DNA of 64,000 bases. It comes from Takifugu bimaculatus (Eukaryota; Chordata; Actinopteri; Tetraodontiformes; Tetraodontidae). A program made the position numbers and the translations under genes. The DNA lies in the NCBI GenBank assembly GCA_004026145.2, contig CP034992.1, forward strand, positions 11,757,209 to 11,821,208, in the 5' to 3' direction. This document shows positions 32,322 through 45,886 of the stretch, piece after piece; positions within the stretch are counted from its first letter, which is position 1; every line of letters begins with the position of its first letter. Under the pieces are notes generated by a model, which saw only the letters and a program-made list of their open reading frames with translations, was not told the origin of the DNA and searched no databases.

Positions 32322-35300
32322 TCAGTAGGGGGTGAAGAGGATCGGCCCATGCGCGGTGCGAATGGGTCCTGGGGCTGGTCGCAGCAGGCTGAGGGGTGTA
32401 CCCTGGAGGAGGTGATGGTGGGAGTGAGGGTGGGAGGCCGGGCCCGGAGGGCGCAGGGCCAGCTGATTGGAGGAAGCCGCTGCTGCCATGGCCGCAGCTA
32501 CGGCCAGAGGATTCGGCAAAAGTCCGGCCGGAAGTGTTTTCGGAAGTTCCTGGAATTTGAAATGAGTCGATTATGAAATTTTAAAAGGTTCTGCAGTTTG
32601 TCTCAGATAAGGTGCCTCATTGAAGGTGCCTAACGATGATGCAAGAGTGGGGAAACGTTACCAGGAAGTCTGTGCGCTTCTTGTGTCGGATGAGAAGAGG
32701 ATTAGGTTTGCCTGCAACTCCATCCCGATGCCTCCGGCTCGATATATGCTGTAATTAGAAACGAGGCAGGAGAGGAGTTGGACTTGGATCCTGATCTGGA
32801 CGCGTTCCGATCGTCACCATTTTGAGTGTCTCACCTGTTTGAGCTGCAGCTCAGAATTGACTCGGACGTTGCAGATCTCACAGTGGAAGGTGCGTTCCTG
32901 AGTGTTGGGGTCACACGACATCTCTCCTCCTTGCTCTGGGCTTGGTTTAGGACCTAAACGGGGGTAGGCTTTAATGGGCCCCAGTCCACTCCGAGCCTCC
33001 AGAATGGTTTTGTGTTTGGTACCTGGGACCGATAAAAAAGTCTTTCCATAAGAATAGAATCACCGACATGGATTAAGAGCTGCAAGAAGATAATTTATAA
33101 TTTAAAACAATTGAACGTATCGATTTTGTACAAAATTTCTACACCCTGCTGTTGTAAGCCAGTCCACTTGGTGGCGCCAGTGCTTTAAGAGTAAATCTGT
33201 GTTTGAATAACCTTTGTTATGTGCCTCCAGTTGCGAGAGGGAATTAACAGCTACTTTGCAGAGGGAACAGTAGAGAAGCTTCTTGGATTTCTCTTCCTCG
33301 GACTCTCCCGAAGAAGGGCTGGGTGCTGGGGACGGGGTCTCGGGAAGACTGGCTGCTGCGGAATCAGCAGGGGGGGTACTGGGAGTCGCAAATGGGGAAG
33401 GAGAGGATGGCAGCGGTGTGCCAAGAGAGAGCAGACAGGGATACTCGCTCTCTGCCGGGCTCGGAGCGGGTGTTGGTAGGGGGCTGGGGGTCGGAGGTGA
33501 CCTGTTAGAGTTGGACCAGCACTGAGGGTCCTCTGCAAACAACACACGGGTCCCAGGTTAGTTCCCAATATTGGACTTCCAAACAAATCAACTTTATTTC
33601 TGATTAAAATCCCTCCACCCATCCATTTTCTGTTTTAAGCTTCCCATATTCCTCAACCAGAGTACCCGCCCATCTCATTCTGTGAGTGTGAGAGGGTTCT
33701 CACCTTGCTTGTTAGCATCAGGCTCGGGGCTGGATGGCGAGGGACCTGTTGGGGCCGGTGACGCGGCGGTAGGGGGCTGCTGCTTGTCGCCGTCTTGGGG
33801 ACGACCCGTCTTGGACGTTTCGATGCCCTTCACTCTTCGGGCATGGCGGTTCCCCTTGTAGTGGGCCTCTGCCTGGCTCTGGCAACAGACATGTCACAAT
33901 ACAGGATGTTTCGCACTTTTCTGTCGCCCTCTGCACATTCGGTCAGTCGTCACACTCCAAAAGCTGTTTTAAAAGTACAGAGAAGTGCGCGGTTCCATCG
34001 CACTCATCAAAGGAGCTATTGAGTTGATGCTTTAGGGGCTGATGGGCTGAGGCTGTCATGGAGGATTAGCGTCTAGTTGGGAATATTCTTGCCTTCCTTC
34101 ACCACTGGTGTAATCACTGAACTGGCCTCTACAAGACTGATGATGGTTATTGAGCGCCGGGATTATCTGAAATGAGCTGCAGGGCTGTGAGGGACCACTG
34201 ACAGTTGACAGTCAGCTGCCAAGAGTGAAACTGCTCCAACGAGGAGGATCGGCACTTCCAGTTGAAAAAAATCGAAGCTGTGACTTCAGTGATTTTCTCT
34301 CCTTTCGCTCAACTCGCTTTTTTTTCTTTTTTTTTTTCCAGCGGCTGAGCTGTGATACTTCCTGTCTTCCGGCGACCTTCAGTGTCTTAGGTACGACATC
34401 GATTTCAGGAATGAAAAGATTGATTTGTGGGAGAAACACAGGAAAGGAAGAGAGATGAATGCACGAACTGTTTGGGACTAAGAGGCAAACTGCCGTCGTA
34501 AAATATAAACGACGCTCTGCACACTCGGTGGAGCTGAATGGGATATGCAAAAGGGGGGAGGGAGATGAATGAAGAGAGGGAATCCAAGAAAGAAAGAGAA
34601 TGAGTGCAAGTGAAAGTCCCTTAAATCCTTCCTCTCCTTCAGACTGATGTGTATTGATGTTTTATCTGCTGCATGATAAAGGAGCAGAGAGCAGAGGCAG
34701 CCGGTCTGGCTGCCAGATCTTCTCTGCGTGGTCCTGACAGCGAGGTGGCAGGATGGATGAAACGGCATACCGCACGTGATCTCTGAGAGGAACGGAAAGG
34801 GGCGAGAATGAGAGCGAGAGAGAAAGGTGTCCGGCGTGGCACTGCAGCGGTGACGGCGGCGAATGCAGCACGTTGTGACGTCAGCCTTGCAGCAGAGCCG
34901 AGCCGAGCCGAGCCGAGCGCGCGGCAGGCTAATCTGTCCTCTGTGAATTAGAATGCAATTCCAATTACAGCACGTGTGGCTACAGAGAGCCGGAATTGAG
35001 GGCGTTTGAATGGCTCCTGCCGATAAATCTGCCCCCATTTGAGAGCTCTCACTTAACTTCAGGGCTTCGGAGGGGAAGACAAAGGGAAATATTGCTCTCG
35101 CTTTACACACTTTGGTAGTTTGTGACCTGTGGAACACGGCGGGCTTGCAGCCAGCTGCAGCAGGCACAGCGTTCCTTCATTATTAAAGAACGTCCGCTGT
35201 GCCAAGCACGCTGCTGAGGCAGCAGGCCGGACAAACAGGTGGCTCAGAGCGGTCTCACCTAGACGCAAGCACGCGCATTTTCATTTACGTGCGCATAAAC

Positions 35301-37217
35301 ATTCCCCGGGGCCCGTATAGACCAAGTGAGAACATGCAGCTCTGAGCAGGGATATTATTAAACGAGCCTCCATAGAGACGACGGTGTGAGGTCAGTTTCA
35401 AGTGACTCGCTCCCAGAGTGGGTTCTTTAAACGCCACTGAAATTAGAGCGAGTATTTAGCACTTCATCATCGGAATGCAGTCATATATTTATACCGGCTG
35501 GTTTAATTTGGGCTCGATGTTTAGATTAGACGTTACACGTAGCCTGGGGTCATAAATGCAAGCTCTCAATTATCTGTTAAAAACCCTTTTAAAATATTTT
35601 GTCATGACAAATTAGGCTCTTGAATCGCTTCATAGTGATTGTGGGTTTATTTCCTGTGCAGGCAGGAGCTGAACTGTGCACAACTCCTGCTGACCAACTG
35701 TCAAACACACTTCAAATAAGTCGCTTTCGTACCTCGGAATTGAATCGTATCTGACAGACGTTGCAGGAAATGATTGGTCGCTTTGTTTTCACCATCGGCA
35801 GGCCGAAGGTGTGCGTCATCACCGCCTTCTGGATGGGGTCCATCTGTGAAGGAGCGACCAAGAGCAAGAGTTAGTGGCGGCAGATTAGCTGTCTGATTAG
35901 CATTAGCTTTGAGTTTCACTTTAACCCAATGAGGCGCTGTTCCTGATGAGGACTAAAATAGGGAAGATCTAGAGAGGAAGGCATGTTGGGGTGGATGATC
36001 TCCATTTTCTGCAGGGACACAGATTCCGATTCTTTTGGATTATGGACGGTTAAGGTGATCAGTAAATGTGAGAAAACAAACGGTGATATGGATACTTGCC
36101 ATACTTGAGATCTGCATAGGAGAATAGAATAGAGATCAACTCTTGCTGAAAGTGCACACCAGCCCAACTTCATGTGGGCCACATTATTGTTCCTTGAAAG
36201 GTCCCCTCTTTTTTAGAAACTCAAACGGACTCAGGCGAGGTCCCTGACCCTTCAGCGGGGTGTTTACGACCACAGCGTTGGGTGTTGTCCTCATTAAATC
36301 AGTCAGAGGTGCACGGTGGTTTTACACAGCCTCTCATCTCCTCCGACTGTGAGTGGTTGCTGCTAAATGAGATGCTTTACACTCTCCAGCTCCAGGCACC
36401 AGGGGCAGAACGGCATAATTTGTCAGAAGCCCTGAACTCAGTTTAAATCCGTGGTTGGAAATATTTATAGTTTAGCTTCATTTTTGCTCTTGGTTTCCCT
36501 CTGAGAGCTGCCTTTAATCTGTCTTATTTTTTTTTTTAGCTTTCATGCACATTGTACATGTCCAGACTTCTTTTTGACTTTTCTCACCCTCAAATTATTT
36601 TGTTGTTACCTTTAATTTACGTCCGTATTGTTTACAGCTTTACATCTCCCCAGATCTCTGATCTTGTTGTAAATGCTATTTTGGCACACATTTAGTCTCG
36701 AAAGGTGAACTATTCTGATTTTGAGCTGGTAACCCCGTATTTATTGTTGTAGGACAAATTTTCGTCACTCAGCTGAGCATCCTTGATGCATTTCTGTGTG
36801 AGAGCTTTTTAAATCCATGCCCCGACCATGGCTTTTATTCCTTTTCTGCACCTAAGTCAGCCTTCTGTCAAATGGAAAAAACATGCTAGGCTGAAAGTTG
36901 CATGGATGGACAATAATTCTGTACTTTTGCATCATTTATTGCGTAGAGATCTATTTTAGTCTCACCACCACTCTGTCCTGGGCCTCTATGTGGAGTCTTA
37001 CCTCTTGCTGTCCTAGCCTGTCACCCGCACTAACAGGTTTAAATTAAACAGAGGGAGAATAAAAGCTTGTTGGTGAAGTTGACGAGGGGGTTGTTGCCCC
37101 ACAAGATGACTTAGAGAGTTTTGCAGTAGTGAGGACGTGCTGGGGACTATGCTTCTGTCACTGGATACCAGTAGAGTTAGGGGCTTCTACCTAGGTGCAT
37201 TTAGAGTATGCATGCGC

Positions 37218-37259
<42 letters not shown>

Positions 37260-40200
37260 TACGTGTAGATCGGTGACATGCAACTCAATCCGGAAATGAG
37301 AAGGAGCTGCAGGAAAATGCTGACTTAGGAGAAAACGGCCTGTCCCCATTGATTAGCTGCAACTCACTTTATTGCAGCAGAACCGTCACGCGGGTCCTCC
37401 CACCCTGCTGAAAATAATTTTCGCGGAGCAAAAAAAGGTAAACAGACGTCATCGCTTCGAATTACACAGCATAAATCTTCTGGCGCGGTAGTTAACGTTG
37501 GACAATAGCCGCCCGTCGGTCCAACGCGGCCTCCGTGCAAGCGCGTGCATGCCTCCACGTACACTTACTGCATTGAAATTGTGGAAGAGGCCAATACTGG
37601 CGGGGTGCGGGGACTCCAGGGGGAACTGCAGGAAGGGCTTCATGTCGAGCGGGGCAGGGATGAGGGGTGGGCTCCGGAGGAAGGCAGGGACCGGCCCCGG
37701 TCGGTTCACGCTTCCTGTGGAAGAGACACTAATTAGCCTCATTAGCACCCGTAGCACTACGAGAACAACCTGGCATTGACCTGTCCTGCACAGATTTGCA
37801 TGTTATATCATGCTGTCTTATTGAAGCGCCCAATTATTATTGATGCACCAACTGTTCAGACAGAGCAAACACCTGCTTCCCTGTTCAGACTGGAAAGTCT
37901 TCCACACTTTCACCTGTCTCCTCTCCTCCGCTCGCTCGCTTCTCTCTCAGCAGTAGCTCAGCAGCACTAAATGGATGCACTTGAGGAGTCTTCTGTGATG
38001 GGCAGGAGGACTAAGCTCCTTAAGCCTCACAGCTGGGGAGCCACAGATATCTGCCTTTTCTCCGTTTCTCCCTCTGTCTCTCTCTTACCAGGCAGCATTA
38101 TCTATCCCCCCATTTCATGGGCCTTATTCTGTCTGCCTGCGTCTGTATCCTCGCTGCAGCGCCGGCCCTTCTCGCTGCTTTATTCCCTCTCATCCTCCTG
38201 TTTTCCTCCCTCTTTTCTCTTCTTTTTCCCATAGTCCTCCTTTTCTTGCTCAGTGAAAAGCCAGCGGGGTGCCTCGGGCCCAATCTGACTACGTAGAGAG
38301 AATTTGTATAATCTTTTCTTCGGGGAGTGCGTGCAATCATCGCCCTTTATTGCCGCTGCTTTGCGATGAATACTTAACAGTTTTTGTTACATTTGAGAGG
38401 GGAAAAACTGGTTAATTATCAAATTGAGGGGAGGAGAGGGCTATTTTAGTCGCAGCAGAGGAGGCAATTTAATCAGATTTAAAGAACATACTGGCAGGAT
38501 CAGAAATAGACGGAGGGGAAAGACTCATCCTGGCATTTGTCTTCAGACCATAATCAGCTGGAGCGCCGTCATTTGTGTCGGGACACATGAGAAGGAGGGT
38601 TGCAAAGTAAGACATGAAAGCACAGGGGTCGGGTTTTAAATGTCCTTCAGACATGCCACGAATCCCACAGCTCACATGGTGGCCATTATCACCTCCGCAA
38701 GACACACACGCGCACGCCCGATCAAACAGTAGCTGTGAGTGAACTTGAAGCTTGAGATTAGGATTCTTTCTTCTGCGTTGTCGTCTTAATCGATCACGTG
38801 AAGTTTGTTCACAGGTGAGGTAAATGATGAATCTGCATCTAACATATCTGCGCACGCACAGATGTGGACACGATGACGCTACTCCATCTTTTAATACTCC
38901 GCGGCATCGCCAGTTTGCCCGACAAATTCATCGTCGTGCTCCAAGGTTGTGACACGATGACTTTTACAAAGATGGTCGTGGGTGTTTACAAAAGAGCAGC
39001 TCAAGTAAACAACAATGTTTAAGCTCTGAGGACATGAAAAGCTCTTCCGCCATCTTTCAGCAAAACGTGTTCTTGACATTCTTCTGTTTAATCTCATTTC
39101 ATGCATCACGGCACGTTTAAAGGTCAGAGGATCTCTGCATTGACTTTGCAGGTACCTGACAATAGCGTGACGTGTTTAGCGCTGGTATTTTCACGCGGTG
39201 TTTTTCGGGAGGGGGCGCATTTTTCCTGGCTGAGAGGAGCATCCGCAGCAGCAGCAGCAGCAGCCTCTCGTCCTCCCCTCCTCCTGAGTGATTTACAATG
39301 ACATCAGATAAGTGGACGGCGCATCTCTTCAGCGGCGTGCGCATTGATTGGACACATTCTGAGTAGCGTTAAAGTGTTAAAGGGCTGCCAAACTCTATAA
39401 ATCCAAACCTCGACATCTATTGCTCTTTCTCACCGCTGAAATGAAGCTCATTGTCGCGCCAGCGTGTCCTGAGACTGCTGTATGTGTGTGTATGCGTGTG
39501 TGTGTGTGTTTGTGTTGGGGGAGTCAAAATGCAAATGTTCGATGTTTGGGTAATAGGTTATCGAACTTTGATTTTGAGGGAGGCTTTTGTATAAAAATGA
39601 AGAGGAGACAACCAGAGACAGGAATATGAGTGCGGCAGCGACCCTCCCCGAGCCCGACACGTGGGGGTGTGTGCTCGCGCCAATATGCTGTGACTGAGGC
39701 CTCTCAAATTGGCAATTCATTTAGCCAATTTAGGTCTAATGATCACAGAGGTAATGTCAATGTCACTGATCGCACTGGAGGCTGTGGGTATTCTCTGCAT
39801 GTCTGTTGCCCGGAAGGGGACCGAGGGGGGACTGGGGGTGGGGGAGATGCCGTCTGAGCCAAATGATGTGTGATGAGAGTCAGAATAACTGCCAGGTCCT
39901 GGACGCCACACTGAGACATACAAACAAGGTAACCAAACGCAGCCTCTTGTAATTCCCGGCCGCTGCGAACAGAATGCCTTAAAATGAGCACGCATAAGCC
40001 AACATTAACCCCCCCTTCCCCCAACCTCAGAGAGATGAGAGGAAGCAACTTTCTTGTCCAGGAAACCCTGTTTCTGCTCACTTTTTTTCTTTACATTTTG
40101 CTGGAAAAACCTATCTGATGCCGCCTTGGCCGCTCTAAAATCCCATATTTATCAACGCCGCGCGGCTCCCTTCTTGCTTCTCATGCTAATCCCGGTGTGG

Positions 40201-40426
40201 TGTAAATGTAACGTTACTGCGTTAGAGGGTTCAACCTTTGAAGAGAACAGAGCGGCAACTTTGCCGTGACTGCAGGGGGAAGATGGCTCTGTCTTAGTGT
40301 CGCATACTGCTACTGTGAAGGACTGAGCATGAAATCCAATTTACTGCAGCTCGGCTTACCCTCAAGTCAAAGGCGGCTATTTCAACCCAGGCAGGGGACA
40401 GACAGGCAAAAAATAAAATACACACA

Positions 40427-40486
<60 letters not shown>

Positions 40487-43400
40487 TGCGCGCCTTTAGT
40501 CCAAAATCAGACTCTGAATGGGCAGTTTTCTAAAGGAGTGGGTGAAGCTCGGCGCTGATTAATGTTGTGTTTGTCCAAGTGAAATGTGGAAAGTGGAAAA
40601 GAAAGGCCGGGGTGAAGAGGAGAGCCGCGCCGCTGAAGGAGAACACACTTGATTCCGGTCCACACTTTGTTTTAATGATAGATGCTCTGCACCCAGTGGC
40701 CAGGATTAAATACCACCTCCCAGGAGCTGAAGTGTGTGCGTGTGCGCGTGTGCGCGTGTGCGCGTGCGTTTAGCGCTGTGCTCTTGAGATAAGCTTGTCC
40801 TTCTGCTGCTCAGCTCCCTGATTTCAAACATTACTTGTGATTAATGAGTACTTTTATTTTGGCCTATTGATTGTGTTAACCTCTAATTCAAATTTCCATC
40901 GTTACGTAAAGACATTTGACAAAACTCCACCGTCTGAAGTGGCTTAATAAAAATTCCATATCGGTAAAGAACTGGACACAATAACCCAAGAGGAGCAGGG
41001 AATGAATGGCGCCGGGGATGGGCGGACGGAGTCGATTGAGCGTGGAAAAGAGGTCTGGATGTGGAAGGGAGATGAAGTGGAAAGAGAGGGAATGCCAGGA
41101 GGGGGAGGGAACGCATGTTCTGAGGTGAGTCCAAGGTGACCAGAGGAGCCCAAGAACCATTTTAAGCTGCAGGTTCATTTCCAACCACTGAGCAGCAGCA
41201 TCTGACACACAAAAATCTGTAAAACGAGTGAAAGCGGTTAAAGGTTAACTATTTTCTTCCCACGAGGTCATTTATCTGTTACGTCTTAACGTACGGTGAA
41301 CAAACACAAACCTCCGAACGTGATGATCGGTGATAGAGACAAAACAAGCTGCTGTCCAGCGTGTTGGACAGCAGTGTGAGCTGGCAGGTTTTTGCTTCTG
41401 CTGCCTTTAACTGGCTGTGCTGCCATTTTTCTACCTCGGGTTTGACAGCATTAAATGGTGGAGTAAAATATGTATTGTTTGATTACATTTTTGAAACCCC
41501 CAAAATATCAAAAAGCACATAAAATACTAATAAAACAAGGACATGACAGGGCGCTTTGAGCCATTTCATAATAATTATAACTATTCATAATGAAAAGGCA
41601 GATAAGTGTGAAAAATCTACTAATAGAGCTGCAATAAATACTTAAATTGTACATTTATTAAGCAGTTATCTGCTCCAGCTGGTTGCTAACTCAGTTTCTC
41701 ATTCTGCATCGGTCCTGATGCTGCAGAGGTAAACAAAACAACGTGACCCGCAGCCTCATCGAACATCATTATTCTATACGTCGAACCATTTACACACCTG
41801 CGGGCAGAGGCCGACGGAAACCCGAGAGCGGCGAGTACACAAGCAACCGATCCGGTGCGCTGAAAGACGAGGGAGGGCTGCGGGGAACAATGCTGCGCGA
41901 CGCCAGGTGCTTCTGTTTGAGTTTGCGCCACAGACGGTGCACAATGGAGAGATGCACTCAATCTTCAATAGACAGAAAAATAGAACTTTGAGGCTGTGGA
42001 AACTGCAGCTTCATATTAGCGTTGTTAACGCAGTGTGTTTATACTGGTTGTGTCAGCATGGGTTTCATGCTCGCTGCTGGAGAAAGATCCAACTGGATTA
42101 AGGAGAAGAACAAACAACATGGAACTGAGGGCTGCGGCTAAGAGCAGCAAGGCTGAATCGGAGGGGACATACAGTGTATTTGTACAAGGTTAAATAGGTC
42201 AGTGCTTAGTTTGAATAGAAAAGGAGAAAATCTCCAAATCCCCCACTTGAATTCTGGCGAGTCTTTCGCACGACTCCCAGTGCACTAATGAGGACGTCGA
42301 TGAACTCCATGGACATGCACATACTGTGTCATCAGCAGCAGCACCAAGTGGAAGTTCACAAGTGGATGATCCATCTGACAAGAGTAAACATTGAAGATCT
42401 GGAATGTGTTTGAACAAGGTTAAATAACAATCCGTGTGGAAAAGGAGAGGAAAGATTGGGAAGATTTAAGCGAGGTGGACCTGCCAGCATTTAGGATGGA
42501 GGACTTTCTCAGTCGGTCTTCCCCACTGACCATTTTCTCTGCACTAATTAGGCAGGCACGGAGTTTTGAACTTCTGGAGTGCGTCCTTGGAGTAAGATAC
42601 TTTGAAGTACATATTTGCCGCCATTTCTGCTCTTGCTGACTGAGGTGAAAAGCATTGTGGGATAGTACGCTGCTGCATTATTAAACTATAGATAAAATGG
42701 GCGGAGCAAGTCCACATCTGGTAACCTTGGAGCATACGCAGTTTGCAAGCTTCGATCTGGAACAAACAGCTAAGGTCTAAGGAACCTAACGAGGGACTGT
42801 GGGACTTAGCAAAATCCAGATCTGTGGAGGCTCAGCAGAACCAGGTTTCAGGCTCCACCGCAGCAACAGGTTAGGAGAGACAGGCCAGGGCGGCGAACGG
42901 TGGCTGTTTGGAGGTTTTACTGGAAGAACAGACGCAGCCAGTCTTGTTGGACAACTGCCGCATTGGCTGACTAACCCGATACAATGATGGCTGTCAAAGA
43001 GCAGAAGCGGGCAGCTGTGATAGACGTGACCGTGACATCAGGAGGGGCAAGAAAAGACGAAGGAGCACCAGGGGTTGAAGGAACAACCAGAACATGCAGA
43101 GCGACAAATTTTATGCTTCGTATCTCAGAGCAGATGACTCAGTTGAAATGCCAGCACTTTCTGTGCATCACAATAATAGACAGTCATGTAGTTCCTGAGG
43201 GCTGGGATGCTTCAGGAACACACACACGCACACACACACACGCACACACACACACACACACACTTATGAGATGCTGATACAAGTCCTGGACCTTTTTCCA
43301 TCTCCGGCCGAGTGAGGTCTCTGCGTCAGCCTCGAAGAAGCGCTGGCCCGTTTCTTAAATAAATCAAGACTTCAAACCTCTGGGTTTGAAATATTCATTG

Positions 43401-44764
43401 CTAAAATCACACAAGAGTTACTAAAGCGCCTCCCTCCCCGACAGAGATGAGCTCCAGCCTTGGCACGGCTCTTCAACCTCCACGGCTGATCGTGTAGACG
43501 CCGGTTCCTGTTTCAGGCCGAACCTCTCAGTATTTGCAGTGGACGGTGGGTTTGAGGCTACAGACTCAGAGGGATTTACGTCATGGAGACCAGCGAAGAC
43601 GTTTCCCGTCATCCGTCTGTCAACTCCAGTCATGGAAGCTATGTGAAATGTTTGGGACTGTAAGTAGGGAGGCTTTACAGTTTATAAAGCCTGATCAGCT
43701 GACGTAAAATACCTAATGTGCAGCTGCAGCTCGAGATCAAACTCAGATTACAGAGACCTGAGCAGGTGTTGACGCAGAATATTAATAATGAATGGGAATA
43801 ATCAGATGGTCAACCGCTAATCCAGACGGCAATTTGAGGAAATGTCACGAGGCAGAATGTAGAATCTGAAGGGGAAGGAGCAAATCACGATTGTTTTACA
43901 TCAACATCGTTCCTTTGTTTTATCACATTTATCACATTTATGGCATAGAAGGCGCGCCAGTAGAGTCACATGACCAAGTAAGCAATCGATTTAAGACATG
44001 GTTAATTTCCAGTTAAGCCATAATATCTTCACAATAAGCTATTATACCTGCATGGATGAACAACATGTGTGTCTGTATTAGAGACAGAGACAAGGTGTGT
44101 GTGTGTACTCTTGTATATGTCATGTAGTGAGGACCGGGATGCTTATTCCACCTGACATGGTTGGGAAGCGAGGACATTTGGGTTGGTTATCAAAACTTTG
44201 AAGGGCTTTCTGAAGGTTAAGACCTGGTTTTAGGGTTCAAGCTAAGGTTTAGCCATAATTTTCAGAAGAGGGGGAACCTTGGGAACAGTCCTCACAAAAA
44301 TAGCAGTACAAACATTAGTGTCAGATTGTGCATCTTACATTTTTGGTCAGTTAGGGTTAGGGTTAGGGTTAGGGTTAGGGTTAGGGTTTGGTCAGACATA
44401 CATAGAACACACCTATTTACAGAACTAAAAATGAGTGAAGCAGTGTTGTATACAAAGTGGTCTTTTAGGGGTCACACACACTCTGTCCACCAATTGAGCT
44501 GGTGTGTCCTAACTTTTGTAATTGCATTGGACAACAACTTAAAGTCTAGTTGAAAAATCGGTTGAGGGAACTCAAGATCGATCAATAAAGACTGGACTGC
44601 ATTTCTTTCATCATCCCATCTGCATGACAACTGCAACAGTTTGTCCAAGTTAGGAAAAGCACGTGTGTGACGGATGAGTGCTCTCCTGACAGAGGGCATC
44701 TGTAACGTTGAACAAGTTAAAAAAAGAGAGAGGCGCTTTCTGGCGCCTTCTTACCTAAGATCAT
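32322..44764 (-). CDS. znf385a: ZNF385A, matrin-type zinc finger protein
   Basis: Eight coding exons on the minus strand, in transcription order: 44764-44755 (ATG ATC TTA G only), 37714-37569, 35843-35733, 33878-33704, 33532-33212, 33022-32835, 32748-32662 and 32549-32322. They give about 421 residues. It begins MILGSVNRPGPVP, then DMKPFLQFPLESPHPA, matching long-isoform human ZNF385A. Three widely spaced U1/matrin-type C2H2 fingers follow: CNVCQIRF...HYKGNRH, YCSLCKVAVNS...HNKGTKH and CEICNVRVNS...HISSRRH, each split by an intron. The tail ends APGPIRTAHGPILFTPY. Mammalian ZNF385A binds RNA and DNA and modulates p53 target choice; the fish role is inferred. A Pro/Ser-rich linker between fingers 1 and 2 is longer than in human. 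The second in-frame Met at 35843 could start a shorter isoform. Confidence 0.93.
37220..37258. repeat. (GT)n microsatellite
   Basis: About 19 uninterrupted GT units in intron 1 of znf385a. Confidence 0.95.
40432..40486. repeat. (CA)n microsatellite
   Basis: About 55 bases of CA repeats with one CG interruption, in intron 1 of znf385a. Confidence 0.95.
43218..43263. repeat. (CA)n microsatellite
   Basis: CA repeats with two CG interruptions, in intron 1 of znf385a. Confidence 0.95.
44095..44320. repeat. dispersed 'GAGGACATTT...GGTTAAGAC' fish repeat, copy 1
   Basis: A TG-rich start is followed by GAGGACATTTGGGTTGG, TTTGAAGGGCTTTCTGAAGG, TTAAGACCTGGTTTTAGGG and a TCCTCACAAA end. The same ordered words recur at 57290-57490. 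I recognise this as a widespread teleost interspersed repeat but cannot name the family. Confidence 0.65.
44351..44386. repeat. interstitial telomere-like (TTAGGG)6
   Basis: Six perfect tandem TTAGGG units, 30 bases beyond a dispersed repeat whose own body contains TTTTAGGGTT. It lies within intron 1 of znf385a. Confidence 0.95.
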
Positions 44765-45819
44765 GCTGTCTCCTGCGACAGAACTTCACTCCTGCAGCTC
44801 GTCTTCGTGCTCAAATCTCCCGTTTCTCAGCCAGTTAACGACGCAACTCGAGTGTTCGCCTCACAGACTCAAAGACATCCAGTCTCACGACCTTTGCTTT
44901 CCATCCCGCCGATACGCCCCCCCTCCATCTGTCCGCGCGAGATGCTGGATGTGCAGCTTTTGATGCGCGTCTTGTGTTTCAGCCAGACGTTGTCAGGAGA
45001 GGAACACGGCGGCAGCCCTCGGCGCAACGCAACATGCAGTCGGTCCACTGCATTGGAAGCCTGTAATTTATTCACTGTTCCATATTCACTCCGGGAGGGA
45101 ACACCAGAGAATACAGCTGAGATGGAAGCCCTGCCTCACTGGAGGAGCATGCCTCCCACTTGCTCTGTCTCATATTTTGGGGTTGGGAATATCCTAAAGG
45201 CACCTTGCGTTCCTGTCCTACGATTGGCTGGACACTCTGCCAATGAACGTGCGCGGAGCTGAGCCTTTTCATGGGGTGTTTGGATCAGGAGGCATGTGAT
45301 AATGCTGCTGTCGGTGGCGCTCTCCTTTCCCCTCTGTCACTGTTTTGTTGCTGCTCACTGTTGACATTATGGATGAATGTTTCATTCCATCCCCGACATC
45401 TTTAAAAAAAAAAAGCCCCGATCATTTCAGGCATAAGCGCCTACAAGGAATCCGTCTCCCCACCTGACTTTTACAGCCCGCGTTTACAAAAAGAGCAGGG
45501 CTGCAAATGCTGAGTTCACACTGCAGCTGTTCACTTGAACAACGACGCGAAGGGAGACAGAAAGGAAACGCAGGCACAGATTAGGCCGACAGCTCCGGAG
45601 GGTTGGAGGGGGGCCGCGACGGACTGAGCTTAACACAAACTGGCTCCAGATGAAAGTGCGAGGTGATGAAATGTGCCGGGTGGGTTTGAACCGCAGGACG
45701 GGAATGACGCCTTTCTGACAGGAAGATAGCTTGAACTGCGTGGCCCACCCATAGGTGTGCTTTCAAGACTTCCATCAAACTCTTTCCCACAAGACCAGCG
45801 GTGTCTTTGGACGACCTTC

Positions 45820-45821
<2 letters not shown>
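44765..45821. other. znf385a upstream region and 5' UTR
   Basis: Sequence above the znf385a start codon should include its untranslated leader and promoter; no TATA box or clear start was identified. No other gene was recognised. Confidence 0.4.

Positions 45822-45883
<62 letters not shown>
45822..45883. repeat. (GT)n microsatellite
   Basis: About 31 uninterrupted GT units upstream of znf385a. Confidence 0.95.

Positions 45884-45886
<3 letters not shown>

Larger units (their letters stand above)
37715..44754 (-). other. znf385a: long first coding intron of znf385a
   Basis: A 7-kb intron between the 10-nt first coding exon and the next exon. It holds several microsatellites, a copy of a dispersed fish repeat and an interstitial telomere-like array. 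No nested gene could be supported on either strand. Confidence 0.7.

Noticed and set aside
34478..35167. 229-codon minus-strand frame in a znf385a intron
   Set aside because: On the same strand as znf385a but composition-driven, no domain, and not bounded by splice sites in phase with the flanking exons.
39241..39275. CAG-repeat coding tract
   Set aside because: Short GCAGCA run in a znf385a intron without a supported reading frame.
40736..40768. CRISPR-like or structured array of GTGTGCGC units
   Set aside because: Plain alternating purine-pyrimidine microsatellite with no spacers; vertebrate nuclear DNA.
44351..44386. Chromosome fusion point
   Set aside because: Only six units, inside an intron, beside a dispersed repeat with the same word; local expansion is simpler.
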